Shown here piece after piece: positions 56,643 to 64,000 of a stretch of DNA of 64,000 bases. A program made the position numbers and the translations under genes. The notes beneath the pieces are model-generated. The model saw only the letters and a list, made by a program, of their open reading frames with translations, did not search any database and had not been told where the DNA came from. Source of the DNA: CAZZCN01 sp964652975 (lineage in GTDB: Bacteria; Bacillota; Clostridia; Saccharofermentanales; UBA5734); the NCBI GenBank assembly GCA_964652975.1, contig CAZZCN010000004.1:20430-84429 (forward strand), in the 5' to 3' direction. Numbering within the stretch: the stretch's first letter is position 1; each line of letters begins with the position of its first letter.

Positions 56643-56692
56643 GAATGATTACAAACAAAGAATGATTACAAACAAAGAATGATTACAAAAAA
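56643..56692. repeat. 17-bp tandem repeat, three units
   Basis: GAATGATTACAAACAAA occurs at 56643 and 56660 and, with a changed end, at 56677. It lies just before the ribosome binding site of the rubredoxin-like gene. Confidence 0.9.
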
Positions 56693-56710
56693 TGAAAGGG
56701 GAATAAAATT

Positions 56711-57040
56711 ATGTTATGGAAATGTACAGCATGCGGATTTACAATTGAGGGAGAGGATGCACCGGACTTTTGTCCTAAATGTGGAGCACCTAAAGAGAAA
56801 TTTATTAAACTTGAAGAAGAGGATGCCAAGAAGGTATATATGTCTGACCGTACCAATGACATACATATGAAGCTTGTATCACTTGCAATGAAGATGGATG
56901 CATTGGCTGACGAGGGTATTGCAATTGATTTAGATCCTAATTGCGTGTCTGTTTTTCAGAAGGCCAAGAAGGAAGCATGGATTATCAAGCAGAGAAGCAA
57001 AGCTGAGCTTGCAGGCCATATGAGCAAGGGCAAATGGTAA
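56711..57040 (+). CDS. Rubredoxin-like zinc ribbon/iron protein
   Basis: The 109-residue protein has WKCTACGF and FCPKCGAPKEKF, the rubredoxin-like CxxC pairs seen at rubrerythrin ends, followed by a helical part (HMKLVSLAMKMDALADEGI, AWIIKQRSKAELAGHMSKGKW). It could be an electron carrier in the oxygen defence. Start ATG 56711 follows GAAAGGGGAATAAAATT. It is 12 bases before cdd. Confidence 0.85.
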   Translation: MLWKCTACGFTIEGEDAPDFCPKCGAPKEKFIKLEEEDAKKVYMSDRTNDIHMKLVSLAMKMDALADEGIAIDLDPNCVSVFQKAKKEAWIIKQRSKAELAGHMSKGKW

Positions 57041-57052
57041 TTGTGAAAGCGA

Positions 57053-57457
57053 ATGGATTACGAAATATTAATCAAGAAGGCTTTCGAGGCAAGGGAAAAC
57101 GCCTATGTTCCTTACTCGGACTTCAAAGTTGGAGCAGCTCTACTTACACAAACCGGTAAGATATATCAAGGCTGCAATATCGAAAATGCGGCATATTCAC
57201 CTACGAACTGTGCAGAACGCACCGCGATTTTCAAAGCAGTTTCGGAAGGCGAACGAAAGTTTGCAGCCATTGCTATATGTGGCGGTTACGAAGTTGATAC
57301 GCAGTTTTGTTTTCCTTGCGGAGTCTGCCGCCAAGTTCTTATGGAGTTTTGCGACCCGGATACGTTTATAATTATCGTGGCTAAAAGTCCTGATGAATAC
57401 ATCCAGTATCTTTTAAAAGATTTGCTTCCACATGGATTTGGTCCGCAGAATTTGTAA
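57053..57457 (+). CDS. cdd: Cytidine deaminase
   Basis: The 134-residue enzyme has CAERTA (catalytic Glu and zinc Cys) and PCGVCRQVLMEF (the two other zinc Cys), with YVPYSDFKVGAALL at the N-terminus. It deaminates cytidine in pyrimidine salvage. It is the last gene of a run with the rubredoxin-like protein. Confidence 0.94.
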   Translation: MDYEILIKKAFEARENAYVPYSDFKVGAALLTQTGKIYQGCNIENAAYSPTNCAERTAIFKAVSEGERKFAAIAICGGYEVDTQFCFPCGVCRQVLMEFCDPDTFIIIVAKSPDEYIQYLLKDLLPHGFGPQNL

Positions 57458-57491
57458 CCAAAGCCAACCCTATAAAGGATTGGCTCTATGT

Positions 57492-57530
57492 AAAATTTGC
57501 TTAAGCAAATTTTATTCAACAATTTATAAT
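57492..57530. repeat. Left 39-bp direct repeat flanking HipA-like gene
   Basis: It opens with a palindrome AAATTTGCTTAAGCAAATTT and continues TTCAACAATTTATAAT. It matches 58842-58880 at 35 of 39 positions. A second shared word, ACACAACCT, lies at about 57584 and 58886. Confidence 0.7.
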
Positions 57531-57608
57531 CCAACGCAGCAAAGACAAATCTTAAGATTTGCCTTTGATAATTTGGAGTTTTAACACAACCTAAGAAAGG
57601 TGAAAAAT

Positions 57609-58763
57609 TTGCATCACATACTAATGCACAAGAATAGGGCAGTCCTTGACTTGAATATACATCAGGACACCGCCGCGATATTGAAGATTGGTACAATTTA
57701 TGAACCTCTTCTTATTCCTGTTGGCATTCGTGTGAATAAGGGAATTCCAGATTTAAATTCCCTTAATGCCTGGTGGAAGGGTCGTTCAATTCCTGCCAGT
57801 CGTATGGGGTTAAGGGAAGCCCTTGAAATTATGAATATTCCATTTCGTGAGCAATTGCTCATGAAATGTTTTGGACTTAGCCTGTCTGATCAATACTGGA
57901 TTAATGATAAAAATAATACACTTGAGTATGGTAAAATTAATTTTTTCGTAAACAATTTTTCTGACGATGTTGGTGACGCTCTTTTTGGTGTTCAAAATGA
58001 TAGTAACATCTTCAACCTTACTTCTCCTGATAATACATCTGATGGTTGGCTTAAGAAGAAATGGAAAATCATGGATGGAAAAAGATGTCTTATAAAATCA
58101 GGAAGCGAACCTTTTATGCAAGAACCATTGAACGAAAAATTTGCATCAGTCATACAGAGGCGTTTAGGATTATCTAACTATGTTAATTATGAACTTGTCT
58201 GGGAAAATGACATACCATATAGTATTTGTGAGAATTTCATTACACCCGAAACAGAGCTTGTAAGTGCATTCAATATTGCCCAGGTTATCAGAAAACAAAA
58301 CCATATCTCACCTTTTGATCATTTTATAGAATGCTGCGAACAGTTGCAAATTCCAAATGCCAGGGAAAGTATAGATTCGATGCTGGTTGTGGATTATATT
58401 ATTGCAAACAGCGATAGACATTATAATAATTTTGGTGCAGTAAGGAATGCTGATACTCTTGAATGGATTGGTTTTGCTCCTCTATATGATTGTGGTACCA
58501 GCATGTGGCATAACAAATTAACGCAAAATATATTGGCAAAAAGTGATGAAAGCAAGCCGTTTCGTAATGCACACAGAGATCAGATTGTATTGGTCAATAG
58601 TTTTGGCTGGATTGACTTTGACGCATTATCAGTAATTGATATAGAGTTCAAAGAAATATACAAGGATTCGATTTATATCGACGAACCACGTCGCGAAGCC
58701 CTTTGTCGTGCATTGCAAACGCGTATAGAAATGCTCAAGCAAGTTGCACTTAACAAATTGTAA
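57609..58763 (+). CDS. HipA-like kinase domain protein
   Basis: From TTG 57609 (AAAGGTG six bases upstream; GTG 57600 lies within that site) the protein is 384 residues. It begins HHILMHKNRAVLDLNI, an N-terminal part seen in solitary HipA-like proteins. The C-terminal kinase region has the catalytic-loop-like DYIIANSDRHYNNFGAVRN and the metal-binding FAPLYDCGTSMW. HipA toxins phosphorylate tRNA synthetases. No HipB antitoxin is adjacent. The gene is flanked by direct repeats, which suggests insertion as a unit. Confidence 0.78.
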   Translation: MHHILMHKNRAVLDLNIHQDTAAILKIGTIYEPLLIPVGIRVNKGIPDLNSLNAWWKGRSIPASRMGLREALEIMNIPFREQLLMKCFGLSLSDQYWINDKNNTLEYGKINFFVNNFSDDVGDALFGVQNDSNIFNLTSPDNTSDGWLKKKWKIMDGKRCLIKSGSEPFMQEPLNEKFASVIQRRLGLSNYVNYELVWENDIPYSICENFITPETELVSAFNIAQVIRKQNHISPFDHFIECCEQLQIPNARESIDSMLVVDYIIANSDRHYNNFGAVRNADTLEWIGFAPLYDCGTSMWHNKLTQNILAKSDESKPFRNAHRDQIVLVNSFGWIDFDALSVIDIEFKEIYKDSIYIDEPRREALCRALQTRIEMLKQVALNKL

Positions 58764-58841
58764 ATTGCCTATTCAGGTCGTATACTTTGAGTGTTCTTAT
58801 ATTTTTTCGCAAAGCTTTGAAAAACTTCGTTGCCTCTACGG

Positions 58842-58880
58842 AAAATTTGCTTAGGCAAATTTCCTTCAACAATTTATGAT
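58842..58880. repeat. Right 39-bp direct repeat flanking HipA-like gene
   Basis: AAAATTTGCTTAGGCAAATTT followed by CCTTCAACAATTTATGAT, the second copy of the element at 57492-57530. The palindromic part could also serve as a transcription stop. Confidence 0.7.
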
Positions 58881-58893
58881 CTAGTAACACAAC

Positions 58894-59469
58894 CTACTTG
58901 ATGGAGGCGATGGAATTGAGTAGTACAGCCTCCGTAATCATACCAATATCCTTGCTCACAATGTAACCGTCTTTATTGATGAAAACCGACATTGGTATCG
59001 AGCTGATTTCGTATTTCTCTGATGCATCACCTGTAGTGTCGAAAAACACCGGAAATTTAAAATCCTGTGACTTTACATATGCCTTTCCGGTATCGACAGT
59101 CTCACGTTGTCCGTCAACCAAATCAACCATGATAAATTGGATATTATCCTTTTCTTTTAAATATGCTTTATTGAAATTTGGCATTTCTGATTTGCAGGGA
59201 GGACACCAGCTCGCCCAGAAATTAAGGACTATAGGTTTTCCAAAATAATCGGACAATTTTACCGTGTTGCCATCATTATCAATCATTGTAAAATCAGTTG
59301 CTTTTACAAGATCGCTGTTAGTTGTGTTTGAATTCGGCGGTTGATTTGCGCGGAAGTTTTTGGACAAAATTGAGTATGCCACAGATGCTCCTCCTATGAT
59401 TAGGACCAAAATAACAAATGTTATTAATGATTTTAATTTAGGATCGATTATTCTATTTTTGCTTTGCAT
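58894..59469 (-). CDS. Membrane-anchored thioredoxin-like protein (ResA/TlpA family)
   Basis: The 191-residue protein has a short basic N-terminus, a membrane helix (LITFVILVLIIGGASVAYSIL) and an extracytoplasmic thioredoxin domain with the active site WASWCPPCKSEM and cis-Pro in SIPMSVFINKDG. It would pass electrons from CcdA to extracytoplasmic disulphides. ATG 59469 follows AGAAAGGAAAAA. It is downstream of ccdA on the same strand. Confidence 0.9.
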   Translation of the reverse strand: MQSKNRIIDPKLKSLITFVILVLIIGGASVAYSILSKNFRANQPPNSNTTNSDLVKATDFTMIDNDGNTVKLSDYFGKPIVLNFWASWCPPCKSEMPNFNKAYLKEKDNIQFIMVDLVDGQRETVDTGKAYVKSQDFKFPVFFDTTGDASEKYEISSIPMSVFINKDGYIVSKDIGMITEAVLLNSIASIK

Positions 59470-59629
59470 TTTATTTTTCCTTTCTGGTGCTAAAGAATAT
59501 TATTTCTATGTAAACTTCAATGTATCGATGATGAAGGTCTTTTTCATCTGCTGTTTAAATTCCATCAAAATCATCTGTTATGACGTCCAATTTTCGTAAC
59601 GTGAAAAATATTCAAAAATGGGCGATATA

Positions 59630-60492
59630 TTATCTAATTGTCAATAATGACAGGAAGTACCCCATCAGTCCGAATATCATTAACAGTCCGATTATTATAA
59701 GGAAAATGCCTGATGCAAGGGTGATTGTTTTGTAATGTTTTTTTATAAAGCTAAAAGTGGATTTTAGCCTGTNNNNNNNNNNNNNNNNNNNNNNNNNNNN
59801 NNNNNNNNNNNNNNNNNNNNNNNNNNNNNNNNNNNNNNNNNNNNNNNNNNNNNNNNNNNNNNNNNNNNNNNNAGGGTGATTGTTTTGTAATGTTTTTTTA
59901 TAAAGCTAAAAGTGGATTTTAGCCTGTCAATCAAAATCGCACTTAAAATAAAGGGAACTGAGAGCCCGAGTGAATATGTCAAAAGTAACAAAACGCCTTT
60001 CCCCGTTCCACCTTGGGATGCAGCAAGCATAAGAGCTGAACCCAGAAAGACTCCGACACAGGGTGTCCAGCCTATGGAAAATACCAGGCCGAACAAAACG
60101 GATGAGAAAAATCCAGGGCTTTTAAATTTAAAATCAATTTGTCTGTTTCTATCCAAAAATGGAATTTTAACAAGTCCTATGAAATACAGTCCAAATAAAA
60201 TAACCACGATGCCTGAAACAATATTTATTATTGTGCTGTTTTGCTTTAACATAGAACCTATTGTTCCGGCAAAAGCTCCCATTGCAACAAACACCATTGT
60301 GAAACCGAGCGTGAATCCGATTGAATTTACAACTGTCTTAGACACTCGTTTCTTTCTATCGACTTCACTTTCGTCGCCAGTCTGTGAAAGCGTAGTACCC
60401 GCAAAATATGAAACATAGATGGGAAACATCGGTAGTATGCAAGGTGAAATAAAAGTGATAATTCCCTCTAAAAATGACAACAGATATTCCAA
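59630..60492 (-). CDS. ccdA: CcdA/DsbD-like thiol-disulphide transmembrane protein (interrupted by assembly gap)
   Basis: The gene is cut by the N run at 59773-59872. Collapsing the duplicated 55 bases gives 708 bases, 235 residues, continuing in frame to ASGIFLIIIGLLMIFGLMGYF and stop TAA (59630-59632). It has six helices with the two Cys in SPCILPMFPIY and GWTPCVGVF. It carries electrons across the membrane to ResA-type proteins. The start TTG 60492 has GGAGG seven bases upstream; an earlier TTG at 60510 overlaps that site. Confidence 0.9.
59718..59927. repeat. 100-N gap (59773-59872) flanked by identical 55-base sequences in ccdA
   Basis: Bases 59718-59772 and 59873-59927 are identical and not repetitive in themselves. 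This shows the duplicate is an assembly overlap, not a biological repeat. Confidence 0.95.
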
Positions 60493-60841
60493 AATTATTC
60501 CTCCGTCCAAATTAACTATTGAGTTTATGATATAACGAAAATAGCAATTAGATTGTACTATAGGTTACAGGTATTATAGTTGTTATGCACATACTGGATT
60601 TTTAGGATGATAGAAAACAGTTCCGTAAATTGTCATAATTGATTGATATTGGTATTGTCAAAAAATTATAACCTATTTTAGAGAAAATCGCTTATAATAA
60701 TATCAATAAAAAAATAGCAACTGTAATTTGAATTTATTAGTGATGAGAAAATTAATCAGAAGTGACAGCTATTGCTGTTGATTATTCGAACTTAGCATAT
60801 TAACATTTTTATTATTTACAATTTGCAATTTAGCAAAAGTA

Positions 60842-60947
60842 GTGTTAACTACCCTATGCAAAACCAGTAAAGAGAAAACTGCTGTGTGTATGTTTTTACA
60901 GTAGGATTTGTGTTAACTACCCTATGAAAAACCAGAAAAGAGAAAAC
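60842..60947 (+). repeat. 38-bp direct repeat upstream of the nitroreductase
   Basis: GTGTTAACTACCCTATG plus 21 more bases occur at 60842-60879 and 60910-60947 with two differences. The second ends at the ribosome binding site GGAGGAG. It may be a duplicated leader or operator. The rest of 60493-60841 shows no feature. Confidence 0.85.
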
Positions 60948-60960
60948 GGAGGAGAAATGA

Positions 60961-61797
60961 ATGGAATTTCAAAAATCTATTAGCAAAATAATTGAAGAAC
61001 GGACATCTTGCAGGTCATTTAAAGCTAAAAAAATTGATAACGTGACTTTGCAGAAACTGATTGAATATATCGCTCATATCAATTCAGAAATTAAGATTAA
61101 GGCTAAGTTTTTATTAATTCAAAACATAGAAAATTCAGGTGATACCGCAGAAAAACTTGGAACCTACGGGATGATTACAGGTGCAAGTTCGTATATAATC
61201 GGTATTGTTGATAAGGATTTTAAAGATATTTGTGAGTTTGGATATATATTCGAAAAATTGATTCTTTTTGCAACAGATCTGGGTCTTGGAACATGCTGGC
61301 TTGGAGGGACTTTTAACCGGAGTGATTTTAATCAAAAAGCAAAATTGGCAGATAACGAATACATACCCATTGTCTCACCGGTTGGAGTCAAAAAGGAGTC
61401 ACCAAGAATTTTGGAATCAGTTGTCAGGGCTGTAATCAAAGCAGATAAGAGGATTGCATGGGACAAGTTGTTTTTTGATAATAGCACTAAAACACCTTTA
61501 GGAAAAGATAAAACAAGTCTATACGAGCGCCCTCTGGAAATGCTTCGCCTTGCACCTTCAGCATCCAATAAGCAGCCATGGAGAATTATTAAAAGTGACA
61601 ACAGCTATCACTTTTTTCTCTGCCGTACAAAAAACTATCCGATGAGTGGTTTTGATATGCAAAAAAACGATTTGGGAATAGCGATGTGTCATTTTGAACT
61701 AACTGCTAAAGAGCTCGGAATTGAGGGTTCTTTTGTTTACAAAAAAGATGTGATAACTCCTTATGGTTGGGAATACATGACCACCTGGCAGGCATAA
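60961..61797 (+). CDS. Nitroreductase family protein (TM nitroreductase type)
   Basis: The 278-residue flavoprotein has RTSCRSFKAKKI near the N-terminus, ATDLGLGTCWLGGTFNRSDF in the middle and LAPSASNKQPWRI in the second half, as in the large putative nitroreductases with two related halves. It binds FMN and uses NAD(P)H; the natural substrate is unknown. ATG 60961 follows CGGAGGAGAAATGA. Confidence 0.87.
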   Translation: MEFQKSISKIIEERTSCRSFKAKKIDNVTLQKLIEYIAHINSEIKIKAKFLLIQNIENSGDTAEKLGTYGMITGASSYIIGIVDKDFKDICEFGYIFEKLILFATDLGLGTCWLGGTFNRSDFNQKAKLADNEYIPIVSPVGVKKESPRILESVVRAVIKADKRIAWDKLFFDNSTKTPLGKDKTSLYERPLEMLRLAPSASNKQPWRIIKSDNSYHFFLCRTKNYPMSGFDMQKNDLGIAMCHFELTAKELGIEGSFVYKKDVITPYGWEYMTTWQA

Positions 61798-61837
61798 TGA
61801 TATTGACGCCCATTTACGAACGAAATGGAAATGTAAA

Positions 61838-63247
61838 ATGAATTTAGAAAATAATGTATCCAAAATCGAGATAACTTCATTAAACAGCGAAGGTCAGGGC
61901 GTCGGGCGAATAGACGGACTGGCTGTTTTTGTGAGTGGAGCAGTCCCGGGAGATTTTATAAAAGCTAAAATTATCACCAATAACAAGACTTACGCAATCG
62001 CTGAAATCGTGGAAATAATTACTCCGTCCAAAGACCGTATCAAACCATCCTGCAAAATAGCTGATGAATGCGGCGGATGCAGTCTGCAGAACATGTCATA
62101 TGATGCACAGCTGAAATGGAAACAGGATATGGTTGTACAAGCCATGACTCGAATCGGAGGATTCAGCAGTGAATTTATAATAACACGAATGCAGAACATA
62201 ATAGGAGCCGAAAATATTTTTCATTATCGGAACAATGTTCAGATGCCTGTTTCGGGTGATGCGACTAGTCCCAAAATCGGTTTTTACGAAAACAACTCCC
62301 ATGAGGTTGCAGATACAGACATTTGTCTTTTACAACACGAGATTGCAGACACAATAAGACTAACTATCCGAAAGTTTATTATAGAAAATAACATTCCTCC
62401 GTTTAACGAAACTACCGGTGAAGGACTTCTCAAACACGTGGTCGTAAGGGTGGGATTTGCAACCGGACAGGTGATGATAATTTTGGTTTTGAGTGAGAGG
62501 GAATTGTCATTTTTCCCGAAGCTTTCTGAAAAATTGAAGATAGCAATCGAAGATAAAGGAATGATTTTGACCTCGTTGTATGCAAATATCAACCCCGGAA
62601 ATGCCAAGGGAGGGTTTGGAAACGATAAAAGGGTGTCTGGTGACGAGTATGTTTTGATGTACGGACAGAAGTTTATTGAGGAAATTTTGTGCGGCCTAAA
62701 ATTTAAAATCTCGCCAATGGCGTTTTTCCAGGTTAACACCTCGCAGGCGGAAAAACTTTATAAAAAAGTCATAGAGTTTGCATCTTTGAAAGCCACAGAC
62801 AAGATTTTTGACCTGTATTGCGGAACCGGATCGATCGCACTTGCGATGGCAAATTATTGCGAAAAAGTCTACGGTGTCGAAATTGTCAAACAAGCAATCG
62901 ACGATGCGAAAGAAAATGCATTGAGCAATTCTATTAGAAACGTCGAATTTTATACCGGGAAATCGGAAATTGTCTTCCCGCAGCTTATAGAAAAAGGCGC
63001 AAAGGCTGACATTGTTGTGTTAGACCCTCCTCGCAAAGGAGCAGACATTAAACTGTTAAATGTGCTTTTGCAGGCCTTGCCAGATAAAATTGTCTATGTG
63101 TCATGCAATCCGGCAACGCTTGCACGAGACTGCAAGATTCTATGCGGCAGTGGGGTATACGAATTGACGAAAATAGTACCTGTTGACATGTTTCCGTGGA
63201 CGGGGCATATCGAATGCGTTTCGTTGCTGACACGCGTTAAAAAATGA
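61838..63247 (+). CDS. rlmD: 23S rRNA (uracil-5-)-methyltransferase RlmD/TrmA family
   Basis: The 469-residue protein has an N-terminal TRAM domain (GQGVGRIDGLAVFVSGAVPGD), an Fe-S cluster region CKIADECGGCSLQNM, the SAM motif DLYCGTGSIALAMA, catalytic-base area VLDPPRKGAD and the catalytic Cys in VSCNPATLARD. It methylates uridine in 23S rRNA; RlmCD or TrmA specificity cannot be told apart by eye. It is 40 bases after the nitroreductase. Confidence 0.92.
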   Translation: MNLENNVSKIEITSLNSEGQGVGRIDGLAVFVSGAVPGDFIKAKIITNNKTYAIAEIVEIITPSKDRIKPSCKIADECGGCSLQNMSYDAQLKWKQDMVVQAMTRIGGFSSEFIITRMQNIIGAENIFHYRNNVQMPVSGDATSPKIGFYENNSHEVADTDICLLQHEIADTIRLTIRKFIIENNIPPFNETTGEGLLKHVVVRVGFATGQVMIILVLSERELSFFPKLSEKLKIAIEDKGMILTSLYANINPGNAKGGFGNDKRVSGDEYVLMYGQKFIEEILCGLKFKISPMAFFQVNTSQAEKLYKKVIEFASLKATDKIFDLYCGTGSIALAMANYCEKVYGVEIVKQAIDDAKENALSNSIRNVEFYTGKSEIVFPQLIEKGAKADIVVLDPPRKGADIKLLNVLLQALPDKIVYVSCNPATLARDCKILCGSGVYELTKIVPVDMFPWTGHIECVSLLTRVKK

Positions 63248-63396
63248 TAATAGGTTAACTAACATGCCCGAAATATGTCATATGTTTATTAGCCATGATG
63301 GCAAATGGGGAGATTTGTTCAAGTTTTTGGAAGATTAGGCAGTTCTACAAATTTGGTTTTGAAGTATAGATTATTTATATTAGGTGGTGTTGACAA

Positions 63397-63918
63397 TTGG
63401 AAAAAGTATTATATCAAATTCATTTTGATTTTCGAAATTTTATTATCTGCTTTATCCCTCTTATAGTAGGATTGGGATTTTTCTTTGCATGGAAATGGTA
63501 TCGAATACAAAATCCTGGTTGCGAAGTCAAAGGCAACAGTGATCATAATGTATATGTGGTTACCAAAATAATAGGTTGGATTGTTGGAACGTTTTGTTTG
63601 CTTTTGTTTGCAATAAGTATATTTGGATATATTTCAAGCTATAATGACATAAAAAGCATCATTGCTTCAAACACTTTGCATGAAGTCGAAGGCTCTGTTG
63701 AAAATTATCATCCAATGCTAAAAGAAGGGCATGATAGTGAACATTTTTATATAAAGGGTGTTTATTTTGAATATTCCGATTTCAATATTCGTCACGGATA
63801 TCAAAATGCAGCATCACTTGGAGGCGTTATAACTCATAATGGTCAGAATTTAAAAATCAAATATTATGAAAATAGTCAAAATGAAAATGTAATTGTTTAT
63901 ATTGCTGAAAGACGGTGA
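63397..63918 (+). CDS. Small membrane protein of unknown function
   Basis: The 173-residue protein starts at TTG 63397 after AGGTGGT. It has two membrane helices (FIICFIPLIVGLGFFFAWKW; IIGWIVGTFCLLLFAISIFGYIS) and a C-terminal outer domain (VEGSVENYHPMLKEGHDSEHFYIKGVYFEYSD). This resembles small DUF3592-like proteins, but the match is weak. Confidence 0.7.
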   Translation: MEKVLYQIHFDFRNFIICFIPLIVGLGFFFAWKWYRIQNPGCEVKGNSDHNVYVVTKIIGWIVGTFCLLLFAISIFGYISSYNDIKSIIASNTLHEVEGSVENYHPMLKEGHDSEHFYIKGVYFEYSDFNIRHGYQNAASLGGVITHNGQNLKIKYYENSQNENVIVYIAERR

Positions 63919-64000
63919 TAATTTATGAACGGTCAAATGTATCAGATACAATATCAAGAGTAAGCTAGATTTATAAGCATACAAATGAATTAGGAGGATA

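Overview
The window is a low-GC chromosomal segment of an anaerobic Gram-positive bacterium, most likely a member of the Clostridia of Lachnospiraceae type. The evidence is AT-rich intergenic DNA, AGGAGG-type ribosome binding sites with frequent TTG/GTG starts, rubrerythrin and a rubredoxin-like protein, a FeoA/FeoB/FeoB-associated Cys-rich protein set, a class D sortase, a Tad pilus locus with a DUF6382-type FHA protein, and two class I c-di-GMP riboswitches. The assignment to Clostridia is inference; no marker fixes the genus. The sequence is a scaffold. It has six runs of N. Four of them are flanked on both sides by the same 55 bases, and collapsing each duplicate plus the 100 N restores one reading frame in the gene it interrupts (FHA protein, Orn/Lys/Arg decarboxylase, HtrA protease, CcdA).

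Region 1 (1-13054) is a surface polysaccharide locus. It holds the end of an unknown gene, a coenzyme F420 hydrogenase beta-subunit-like Fe-S protein, an OafA-type acyltransferase broken by a gap, and the three enzymes that make UDP-N-acetyl-L-fucosamine from UDP-GlcNAc (CapE 6436-7461, CapF 7595-8821, CapG 11927-13054). Between capF and capG sits a cassette led by a c-di-GMP-I riboswitch and encoding two single-pass membrane proteins of unknown function, called A (9347-9976) and B (10163-11128) here. A second, partly decayed copy of the cassette lies upstream (4061-6249). It has a capE remnant with a 693-base in-frame deletion, its own riboswitch, and A and B fused out of frame by a deletion of about 0.55 kb. 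This riboswitch-A-B module is the best candidate in the window for an undescribed system: c-di-GMP would gate a two-protein envelope device tied to L-FucNAc polysaccharide production.

Region 2 (13331-20187) handles branched-chain amino acids: a complete LivJ-H-M-G-F ABC importer, a CBS-ACT protein, and a convergent AzlC/AzlD exporter. Region 3 (20547-28339) holds a class D sortase with a partner membrane protein, then, on the minus strand, a compact Tad pilus operon: TadZ-like, CpaF ATPase, a TadB-TadC fusion, a Flp-type pilin and an FHA protein. Region 4 (28591-41773) holds a decarboxylase and a Q/N-rich protein, HtrA, SerS, a putative glycoside hydrolase lipoprotein, a degenerate Nudix protein, a YigZ/IMPACT protein, the Feo iron transporter and rubrerythrin.

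Region 5 (41950-63918) is mostly housekeeping: a BaiN/HI0933 flavoprotein, an ADP-forming acyl-CoA synthetase, tRNA-Ser(CGA), pyrophosphatase with a coiled-coil membrane protein, polyprenyl diphosphate synthase, M24 peptidase, mannitol-1-P dehydrogenase, lyxose isomerase, DAHP synthase, prephenate dehydrogenase, cytidine deaminase, a HipA-like kinase flanked by direct repeats, CcdA/ResA, nitroreductase and an RlmD-type methyltransferase.

A theme across the window is short tandem repeats (10-56 bp units), both between genes (upstream of tadZ, rubrerythrin, the polyprenyl synthase, pepP and the nitroreductase) and in frame inside genes (decarboxylase, flavoprotein, HtrA, FHA, CapF, protein B). 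This points to an unusually repeat-generating genome.
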